Of a DNA stretch of 64,000 nucleotides, positions 39,901 through 51,900 are shown one piece after another; position 1 is the first letter of the stretch; each line of letters opens with the position of its first letter. Position numbers and translations under genes: made by a program. This stretch comes from Chiridota heheva (taxonomy: Eukaryota; Echinodermata; Holothuroidea; Apodida; Chiridotidae), in assembly GCA_020152595.1 (NCBI GenBank), contig JAIGNY010001647.1, positions 1,834,501-1,898,500 of the forward strand, given 5' to 3'. The notes under the pieces are model-generated. The model saw only the letters and a list, made by a program, of their open reading frames with translations. It had not been told where the DNA came from and searched no databases.

Positions 39901-42900
39901 TTTACATAGGTCAGAGATAAAGGATGCTACAACAAGAGGGAACATTACAAACAAGCTATTAGGAGTAAGGGTGTGATCACTGAGGGAAAGCTGACTATTT
40001 ATGCTAATTACACAACATGCAGATAGACTATACAACATGTAATACCTGATCAGGATCTTCAGGCTGGAGATAGAGAGAGGAAAGATTATGGATTGTGTAA
40101 TTATGGAAAACCCCTTCCACCAGTTTTAGCTTTGTACAACTTATATCGCAGATCAAAAATCATTAAATATAGTTTAATTGGACATAAAATTGTTCAAATA
40201 AGAAATTAGTCCTATAACATATTCATATAATATAATATGCAATTTAAGATTAAGATTGAAAAAAGCACAACATATGACAATACAAGTTTTGGCACTAACT
40301 ACAGAGACAATCTGCTGATGAGGGAGATCAGACCAATTCAGGTCCTAATCCCATACTTACATGGAATAAAAAGTAGCTTCTCTACATATTTGCATCACAA
40401 ATTGAGGCAAATCTTCTCTTAGATATGAAACTCAAAGGTAACAAATGTTATCATCTTTGTACTTTTTTTCTTTACATTGATTAATAACAGCTAACATTAA
40501 ATTAGTTTAGAAGTCGGGCATGTTTATCTTATATGAATGAGGACTTCAAAAGAAACAAAATGGTGAAGAAAGCATTGCAAAATCTTATTCTGTTAAGGAG
40601 ACATTTTGGTATCATTTCTATAGAAATGACTGAAGTCAGACTAGTTGTGATGTCATAGCCTCAGACTCTTCAAAGTCTTTATGTGTTCTATTATATTTTG
40701 TCCTGCAACTTTTGTGGCTTAAAAACCACAGAATATGTCAAAAAAGCAGTAAAACTGAATCTAGGAAGGGTATTTATAATATACCACCTGAAGAAAGAAA
40801 CTTTGAGGAAAAATAATTAAAATAGTGAGAAAATCAATCAACTTTCTTTAAAATACATAAAGACTGAGGAATCTGAGGCTGTGACATCACAACTAGTCTG
40901 TCTTCAGTCGTTTCTACAGAAATTATACCAAACTTTAAACTTGAATATCTCCTTAACGGAATAAGATTTAGCAATGCTTTCTTCACCATTTTGTTTGTTT
41001 GAAGTCCTCTTTCATATAAAATGGACATGCTTGACCACTGAACTAATCCTTTAATGTATCACAATCCAGTTATTTTAAAGTCATCTTTTCTCAGCATGTA
41101 CAAATAATATCACTTTCTTTCCAATGTCATTATGTCTACCCTCTAGTTAAACCTAGCAATTTCTTGCTGTTTAAGCCAGAAAAAAAAGGGACAAAACTAA
41201 AACATCACTGATGCAGATGCTCAACCTTTTTAAATTTTGAGTTAAGTTTTGAGTGTCCAGACTGTGTGGTGGTGATTTGTTGTCAGTTAAGGAGAAAGAT
41301 GGCATTATGAAAGTTATTGATATAATTTCTTGCTATTTAAGCCTGGTGACTACAAAAAATAAGCAAGCATACAATTTTCAATACAATTCTTTTTCTAAAA
41401 ATTTCAAAATCTGTTAAATTAATGAAGTTTTACATTTTTTGTCCGATTGTTTTCTGTAAATGAAAATTTATTTTCTTTCAAAAGCACATTCATAAGTACA
41501 ACATCAATTCAATAATGAATATGATAAGCTACAAATCATACTTCAACATTTTTTGAAAAGGAGTACGTACATAGGCAGATTTTAACATTTAGACATTCAA
41601 CAAGATTTGTGGTACAAAAAGACAAAATAGGTTTATGATTATCTCATAATTGCTGATCATATCAGATCTATTTCCAAGAAATTCATACATCTTGGATGAG
41701 TTTCTTCCATTACTGCAATCATGTTTTACAAATTACCATATAAGGAAAAAAAAGTATTGTTTGGCAGAAAATGAAATACCTGAGTTTCATCTCTTCAAAT
41801 GCCAATATTCATATTTCTTTTGCATATATTCAACATGCAAGAGTACATCCTTTACTGATATCTGACTACTAACAGAGAGGCTTCTGTAGCTATTTCTGAA
41901 AATGTTTACAATATTTCTGAGAAAATACAACAAAGATTGTACTACCCTTGAGAGAAATCAGATGAATTTCAAATGAAGATAAGGCAGGAGTGAATAATTT
42001 GTCAGATCTCCTGAAATGTGACACTGGGAGCATCTTCATCCATTTATTTAAAGCAATAGTGTGTAATTCAATGCCAACACTGATTAAACAGAACACTGCA
42101 TATTAATGAAAGGTAAGTAAAAAGCTTATCATAGTGAGATTTTATATTTGCAAAAAGAAGTTAACTTGTTGGTAAACTTGCAATATATAACATAAATTTG
42201 TAGCTTTCAATGTTTAAAAACTTCTTTGTTGCATATTAATGGGATTTATTCAATGTACAAAAATGCTAATGTGAATGAATCAGTGGATTCTGCCAAATAT
42301 TCCAAATTACTAGTGTACTAATCTACATGTATATTCTGAGCCAAAATTGCATGCACAAAAAGGTCCATGTCCTTGTAGGATAAGAAAGTTCAGAATTATC
42401 TTACTTTAGGGGAAAGAATCTCACCAATTTTAAGGTTTCATTTCTAATAATGGAAACAAACTAACTTAATGAAAATCATTGCTACTCATTTTTATTCTAT
42501 ATCTTGACCTTTGAATTAGTGCTCACCATCTCTTACTTAGATCAGGGATCGCGGAGCAATTTTTGAGGTGGGGGGGGGGGAGGGGGGACTAAAAATTAAA
42601 AATTAAAGGCGACATCACATTCATATTAAACCCTGTGCACTAACTCCCAATCATATTGGTACATATTGTTAGGCAGGGGTGTATAAGAAGGGTCACCTCT
42701 CAAAAAGGTGGGGGCAAGAACCCCAACAATTTTCCGGTCACAAGTGGAAAAATTACACTAGTAAATTAAGTTCCATCACTGGCTTTGCTGAAAGTTGGAA
42801 AATCTTCAAATTTTTGAAAATTCTTTTTTTTCTTTCAATTTTCAGAAAATTTCCCTCATTTTCGGGAAATTTTTCTTCATTTTCGGGCCCTTTCCTTCAA

Positions 42901-45900
42901 ATTTCCGTGAATTTGTTTGTCAATTTAAGGAAAATCTTATTTATTTTGGTCAGTTTTCTTCAATTTTGAGGAAATTCTTTGTCAACTTCCGGAAAATTTT
43001 GTTCATTTTTGGGCACTTTCCTTAAAATGTTGGTGAATTGTTTGACAATATAAAGGAATTTACCTTTATTGCAGGCAATTTTCTTTGACTTTGAGGAACT
43101 TTTTGTCAATTTTTACATAATGCTAGCAAATTTTGCTTCAATTTTACCTACATTTTTGCAAATTTTAGGATTTTTCATTCATTTTTGGTCACTTTCCGTA
43201 ACATTTTGGTGAACTGTTTGTCAATTTTAGGGAAGTTTTGTTCATTTTTTGCAATTTTGGGAATTTTTATCATTTCTAGGCAATTTTTTTCAATTTTGAG
43301 AAATTTTGTCAATTTTCGGATAATTTTTTGACAAATTTCATATAATTTTAACAAATTTTCCTTCAATTTTGTGTTAATAATTTCCTAATTTTTCCTCCCT
43401 ACCAGGAAAACCATGAAAGGTGAAATCATCTTAGGCCATTATTATTATAATATTTTGCACATCATGCAAAAAAGTGGGTGGGGGCTCCCCCCCCCCTCCC
43501 CACCTTAATCTTCACAATGAGTACCATATACAAAAATAAAGGCATCCTGTAAGAGTGCACTTTTGGAGATGTCTGCTACATCTGCAATAATCTTTTCAGT
43601 ACTACGTGAGACATCAAAGTATCAATTTCTACTTTCTTCTAAAAAAAAATGGATCTCAACAGATTTGCTGTAAAGTTTCTGGAACAACTGAAATTTACTA
43701 CATATTCTAAGATCTAAGAAAGCAGCCGGTTTCATACCCTCCTCCCTCTTCCCCATATCCTAATTGTAAGTAGTTCCTGCTTCAATCATCTGTAAGCATA
43801 TTAGTCATTTTAATAACATAAGCAATGAGTTAACAGTTCCAAACAGACACCTGTCCATGAACAAAAAGCAGGTCTAGTTTTGAACAGGAGTTCAAATTGG
43901 ATTGATCTTGTGTTACTTCTTCAACATGGAAAACCTACAGTAGTATGGAATACACCAATAACATTGCTTCTGTGTTAATACTTGTTTAATCAATATTTTA
44001 ATAGGACGGTAAATACGGCACAAAGAAAATACTGAAAGACAAGCCCAATCTTGAATAATTTCCTCAGACAAAAATCAATCTTTAGATAGGAATTGTATTA
44101 ATTTAATCTTCACTCTAGCCGACAGTCACCTATAGTGCTTTTCTTATAAAGAGTATTTCAGGAGGGGGTTATTTACCTTCACTTTTTTCTCACGAGCCTC
44201 CCTCTTTTCTTCCATGATTTGGTTTGTTTGTCGCAACAGCTCTTGCTGCTTCTCTTCGAGTTGTCTTTTTGTCTGAATGAAATTGATGAGAAGACTTTCA
44301 GAAAACTTAAAACAGACAGAATTTTTGTATTTTATATAGACACTCACCAGGAGGCATGAAACCTTATTTTAAGAAATTTCAAGAAATGGAAAGTTTTTAG
44401 AAATGGAAAGTTTTTTTAAATGCAATTGCACGGCACAAAAACGTAAACTAGAAAACCCCTGAACCGAAATTCCAACTAAGCCATAGACTTATCCAAGGGG
44501 GAAGGATTTATGAACAAAAAAAATAATAATAAGTCTTCTACAGGAAATTGTCACCTTCGATTCAATGGTGAATTTATACAGAGTGCTGTTCAAATAATGC
44601 AATATCAAAAAATAACTATGAAGCAAAAAAAAAGTATGGTACTGTATCAAAGATTAGTTTAGTGGCACAGCATGTCCATCTTATGTTAAGGAGGACTCCA
44701 AAAGAATCAAAATGGTGTAGAAAGCATTGCAAAATCTTATTCCATTAAAGAGGGAGGCTCGGCTCATTAAAATACGTTAAAATTGGGTTATGCGATATTT
44801 TGACGTCACTTCCGGTTGTGGTCGCAAGATCCGATCCACTGTCTGTTTGTACATGGAGTTAAAAGAGAACTCCATGGTTTGCACAGCCATACACTAGCAT
44901 GTACATTGTGTGTGCCGAGTTACATACATAGCGCATTATGTTACTGTGACGAGAAACTTGTTTGTTTTTTCAAAGCGTTTGTCAGAGAGCGAAAGATTAG
45001 TATTATAATACTACAATAATAGTCACCAAATGAAAATTACTGAGAAAAAAAAAGAAGAAAATGAAAGCAAAAGTCGCAATAAACGATTCTACCAGGGCTC
45101 GAACTAACGACTGTTAATAAGAACAGAAAATTGCTTCCGATCTCCGTAACCTGCTGGGCTAACTTGTGTAGTGACCTTCAAGGCGTTTTAAATAACTATA
45201 TACCTTGCAATACCAGACAACGAATCGCGCAGCAAAATTTCAACCAATCAAAAAATTTGAAAGGAATCATAAATATTGTGCACATATGACGATTTCGCCT
45301 CTTTAAGAAGATATTCAAGTTTAAATCGTTTGGTATCATTTCTGTAAAAACAACTGAAATCAGACTAGTTGTGATGTCACAACCTCAGATTCCTCAAAGT
45401 CTTTGTGTATTTTATAGAACATTTATTTCATTATTTCACTATTTAAATTATTTTTCCTCAAACTTTCTTCAGGTGGTATATTATAAATACCCTACCTAGA
45501 TTCAGTTTTATTACTTTTTTGACATATCCCATGGTTTTTAAAATATAGAATACATAAAGACTTTGAGGAAGCTGAGACTATGACTTCACAACTAGTCTGA
45601 TTTCAGTCGTTTTTACAGAAATGATACCAAACATTAAACTTAAGTATCTCCTTAACCGAATAAGATTTTGCAATGCTTTCTTCACCATTTTGTTTCTTTT
45701 GAAGTTCTCTTTCATATAAGATAGACATGCTTGACAACTGAACTAATCCTTAACCAAGTGTGACACAATGTTGAAAACTAAACCATAGGATTTAATTTAT
45801 TATGCAGGAAATATTCATAGAGATGGAATATGGGCACTAGTAAGATTTAAGATTTTCACACAATGTGAACGAGTTATTTTATTGTACTTTCTTTTAAATG

Positions 45901-48900
45901 TTCTGGAAGCATTTCAATTCCTATCTATACATCCCTTCCAGGTTAGATACGTAGCCAGCATAACAATCCCTCTGCAGGTTTGATGCATTTGTCTCAAACT
46001 TTAAAACAAACAGCTGTTATTTTTAAATTATATTTCCAAATACTACCAGCTGAAAATGTGTGTAACTCATCACACACTGTCTGTCATTCACTAAACCTAC
46101 AATAATCACAATCCAGCGTTATTCTTGCATTCTTTCACATCCAAGTGGAGCAAAAACACCTTAAAAAGTACAGCAGGGTTACTAAAAAAAATCTCCTATA
46201 TGGTTGTACGAACATGAGAGAATACAAAATGATGAAAAAGAGAACAAATGTTGATACATTTGAAAGTCAAAGTCATCAATAAAACACACTTCACTTTAAA
46301 TGGGAAATCATAAAATGCATTTTAGTTTCATTGGAAACCTCTTCTGGAGGACAGCATTTTGTATATTTGCATCAATAAATTGTAACCAGAACCAAAAGGT
46401 TTTGTGTTTCTGATGCTTTTTCATAAGGTGACTGTTATGCAAAAAAATTGTATTAACTGTCATGTCATTGCATATCATGAAATATTTGTTCCATAATATT
46501 TATTCATAAGCCACACCCACCATGCAGATCAATAAAAATGTTGACAACATTAGCATTTGCACAATAATTAACAACATCATCAAAGTAAGTATGATGCAAA
46601 AATGTTGCTCATTTATCCTATTTCAAGAATTTGTCAGTAAGCCCCGCCTATTCATTAGCATTTACGACATCACTACCACAATATTAGAACATACGTACAG
46701 ACCATGACCCATCTGTGTACCACATACAGCATATACCTGATACACTGTTTATGGTATTAACATCATTTAGCACTATCACATTAAGCCATGCCCACCATGT
46801 ATATTAATGACATATGTTGATAACATAAGCATGTACACAATATCCAAGAAAATTATATGATGCAAAACAGACATTTATCACTTATTCTAAATTTTCATAT
46901 TAAGCCCCACCCACTTATTATTATGCATAATAACACCACCACAAACAATAGGTCACATCTGCAGAGACAATGAGCATGAATCCAGTTCAGAGTTTTTGAG
47001 ATATTGTGTTTACTTGTGCTTTTTTTTCTTCAAAATCATATTAAGCCCCACCTACTATGCATATTAATGACATTCAGCATTTTTACATCATGAACATGTA
47101 CACACCAACTAACATTATTAATTTACCAAACATGAAACAAAACAAGACATTTGGTTGTTAAAATATCAACATTTCAATATTTTACCTTTAAGTCCTGCCT
47201 ACTCATTAATATGCATGACATCACTATCAAAAACAACACACATGCCCACACCCATACACATACACACACATGCCATCATGATCGCATAGGTTCCTGATGC
47301 TATCGCATCGGAACCAAAAATTGTTCATAAGGGGCATTTCTAAAGGTGAACCTTTCTTGGGTTTAAGTGCACAGTAAAATCAAGCCCTTTGAAAAGTAAA
47401 TTCATATAAAATATTTGGAGGTTAATTCCCAGGCTATTGCTTAGAATGTTTTTCAATACACATTTCATCACACACCACCAAAATATTATTTTGTTAAAAT
47501 TCAAAAGGAAAGTGACATTGAACAATTCAAATTTGCAAATTAAATGGATTTAGAATATCTGTATTTTTTTATGATAATCACAACATATTATATTGTAAGG
47601 AAGTTCCTGGCATACAAATAACAATTGTTCATCCTTCAACTTGACTTATGATCAGGGGCATAAATACCAGGGTGAGGGGGGTGGGGAGGTGTTACACTCC
47701 ACCACTTTCGGTAAAGCTGTCGGTAAAATTGAAGACCTGTTGGTAAATCTAGGTCCACGTCAGTAAAACTTTCATCAAAACGATGAAAACTTTACCGAAC
47801 AGATTGAAACAAATTAATATTATGGCCTCCTTCTGCGATTTTCGACCGATGACCTTTGCTTTTCAAAATTTTTGACGTTATGGGGCCCTGAATGTGGAAT
47901 ATATTTTTGTCGGTAGCGTCAAACTCTTTTGTCGGTAAATTTGTAATTTTACACCCCTCCCCCCTTCCCATCAAAAAGGTCTACTGATGCCACTGCATAT
48001 GATTATATAGTATTGTACCCATAAATGATGCTGCAGTTATTCGTGCAATATCATTTGTATAACAATTATAAATGGGAAATATTGAGATCATTTTAGCAAT
48101 GCAGCAATAACCTTCATTACAACAGACAGAAGTTGGTCTTGTTAAATCTAGTTGAATGTGAAAAGGGCAAACTCCTGCAGAGCCCCTGAGTTCTAATGGT
48201 TAGTTAGCATTCTTATCACTCATCCACAACCATTAGATTTGATAAGAAAACTAAACAAAGATTAATCAATCTACAGCATTTTCATGAGAATGATCATTTT
48301 CCTTCTCCCACAATTTATGAAACATGCAACGAATTGTAGCTATGAGGAAACAATTTGCATGGCATTTGAATGAGAACTTTCATGATTTATTCAAGATTTA
48401 CGTTTGCTTCCATACAATCCCTTGAGCCCTCCATAATGAATTTAATACAAGGCTGCTTTCGTTGGATATAGAAAATGCATGAAATTTGAGTGAATTCGTG
48501 ACAAAGAAATTCATAAGTGAATAGGCAGGGAGATTTTGCCTCTCTATGAAAACAAGAAATTCAATTTTAATCATACACAATGCTGAGGCAACCTGCAAAA
48601 ATGGCGACACACTAGCCATTTTTTTTTTGCCTATTTCAATGAATGTTATCAATAATTATTACTAATATTATCATATATTATATTAGTATTTATCTGATGA
48701 AAAAATGGCAGTCTGTTCAATTTCTGAGTTATGTTAAAATGTGCATAGCTACTGCAAAGAGTGTTAGTCCTATATACATGCTTACATGCAATTACACCAT
48801 CTTAAAGGATTAGTTCAGTGGTCAAGCACATTTATCTTACATGGAAGAGGACTTCAAAAGAAACAAAATGGTGAAAAAAGCATTCAAAAATCTTATTCCA

Positions 48901-51900
48901 TTAAGGAGCTATTAAAGTATAAAGTTTGGTATCATTTGTGTAGAAACAACTGAAATCAGACTAGTTGTGATGACAAAGCCTCAGATTCCTTTATTGGTAT
49001 GGTCGCGAAATTATTTATTGAAAATTACTACAAATCAACAAAAGTCATGTCCATCTGGTGTTTAAGGGATAAAGGGTTTTTAAAGGATTAGTTCAGTGGT
49101 CAAGCAAGTCCATCTCATATAAAAATATATAATGGGTAAAGGAATGTTTTTTCTGCCATATTATAGACCTTGAAGCTAGACCTTTCAAATGAGCTACTAT
49201 TTAATGCATAGCCCCCTCAAAAAAATAATAATAAAATACCATTGTAACTTTCAGAAGATACGCAACTTTGCGAAAATTTTGGTTAAGGGAAGACTTTACC
49301 ATAAAGACATTTTTTTACTAAAAAAAAATCATGGAAAAAAGGTAATTGAAGATCTACATGTAGGATTTATGATAAAATATTATGAAAGAGGTGGACACTG
49401 AAGGGGGCAGCCTCAAGTAAAGGTAAATCAGTATGTTTTTTCATTCTTTTCGTGTAAATCCCCTATACCTGTTGCGCCAAATCATGACCATACACAGCAT
49501 TTCACACATTTCTACAGTAATAATTTATTTTACAAATAAATCGATCATCTTGGGTGAGAATATATATATACTTTTTGGAATGAAAAGTTTATCTGGGTCA
49601 TGAAACTCCTTTTTGTCAGAAAATGAGTAAAAGTTGGAATGATATTTGCAATTTTCCAACCATAATATCAATCTCATATCTTATTTCATTCCTTTATTTC
49701 GAGGGAATTTGCATATTAATATAATAAACAACCTTATGAATATCATACAATTGATTTTCAACATTTTCAAGAGCCTACAAACAAGAAAACTTCATTTTCA
49801 GGTAAAAGCTTTCCTACAATATTGTAAAAATTGATAATAACCACAGTGTTGTAAACAATTGATAATAAATAATGGGTCATAATATAGGTCAAAATGTGAC
49901 ATGAACTAATTTGCATAATTCAATTGTTCCTAATTCCAAAAATATCTTGAGTGGTATCATTGAAAAGAACATTTCATAAATTCTTTTAAAAATGCACAAC
50001 TGCTTACCACAACAGAGTACATAGACACAAAGTTAAGCAGTTTTGTTCACTGGGCTTGCATATTAAATGACCTAATTTGCATAAATTGGCATATTCTAGA
50101 GTAAAATTATGTGGGTCATTGTGAAGATCAAAGTATTACCTTTTAGTTAACACATACTTGTAGTGATAGGAAAGGAAAGGAAAATGTGGAAAATGAGCAT
50201 TATCTAAAAAGTTTCCCAAAAATACAGATTCTAAATGGCAGACCCAGGCTTTTAAGGGTTAAGCAAAGTAACAAGTCCATTTTAGCTGAACAAATAATTT
50301 ACCACAAAATAAAACCATATCACAGAAACTTTCGAGAAAGATATTTACTCCCCACTGTATAGAATACTGTACAAATTCTTATACACACAACTTCCAGACA
50401 AAACATTTTAAATATACAAAAAACACAATTTTATCAACTACAATTTGTTCATTATCCCAAAAATTTGAAGCATAACAAACCTCAGCAATCTTAGCCAGCT
50501 CCTCATCATCAGAATCAGGCTCCGAGTCACTCGCAGACCGACTACTTATGTCTCCCTCTATACTGTCCACGTCATCATCCCCTTCTAAACCACTGATATC
50601 CTCGCTGTCACTACTGGGTTCTTTGGCTTTGACAGATGTAGTAGCACCTTCTGACTTCATAATGACCGATATGCCATGTGGTGATAAGTGTTTTGGTGAG
50701 GGTTTACCTGGCATGATGAGCGAGTGGTGTCTGGATGGACTTGGCAAGCCTGATGACTTCTAGGAATAATAGTGACAAACAGTTATCTCTAAAACAAGTT
50801 CTCTCACCAATTCTTCTGTAATCTTGGTTTTTAATAAGGAAATAACTGTAACAAACATCAAGTATAACCATTAACACTACCTTTACAGGTATTCCATTGC
50901 AATCCAAATATAACATTTCAATTGCAATCCCTACTTTTTCAACTTGGCTAAACAAAACAGTTTGACACATTTATTCTTTCAATACACAAAATATCCATTA
51001 AGTAAAGAAACAGTAATTTTTCTATTCAGCTGCTTGTGCCTTTTGATTTTTTGTGTGTTTTAGTCCAAGTTGCAATAACATACACATCTCATCTTTGTGA
51101 ACAACAGCTGAAATTGAAAAACGTTTAGTATTATTCGAAATATTTAGCTATGAATCTATTTCATCTGGATATGCACTAGCGTGACTAGCCTATTGAAGAA
51201 CGTATTCATGTAAACTAAAACAGTTTGATTCTATGTGGTCTAGTACTTGGCATGACGACTTGAAAACCATAAGGCATTTTGGTCAACTTGTGCTCTCCTT
51301 GTAATGCATTAGTGATTTAAAGACCTAGAAAAGCTTTTAAAGTAGTTTTGGTATATCCAGGGTTAAAAGAAAGAAAGGGGTGAAAGCACTACAACAACAA
51401 AGGAATTTGTTCTGAAGGTGGCAAGCATCTCAAATTCTAAGAGAAAGTGAAAATATGACAAAAGAGAAAAAGCCTTACAGGGGCTTCCTTGATGACTGAT
51501 ACCCCCTTTGGTGAGATCACTGGTGCCATTACAGCAGCTTTGGCAAGTTCACTGATGGAACCGTTAGCTTGAACTTGGATTTGTGTCAAGTCTCTTGGCA
51601 ATGCGCTCATTATACTGGCCATATCAGACCTTCTGGGTCGCCCTCTCCTGCCTGATCCTCTTGGAACTCCTGTGCCTCGGCCTCTTCCACGTCCTCTTCC
51701 TCTGCCCCTACCCCTTCCTCTTCCCCTGCCTGAAATAGCAAAGATGTAACAAAATTATGTAAACTTTCCTTTACTGAATCAGTCAAAAACAAAACCTATA
51801 GCAAAATTATGTAAACTATCCTTTACTAAAAAGACAAAATGATTGGCTGAAAAGGAAAACATGTCAAGAAATTAGGAAAACTATCCATCACAGAAAGAAA

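Noticed and set aside
42679..43366. Phe/Lys/Asn-rich open frames on both strands
   Set aside because: They arise from low-complexity AATTTT-type repeats; there is no domain, start context or splice support.
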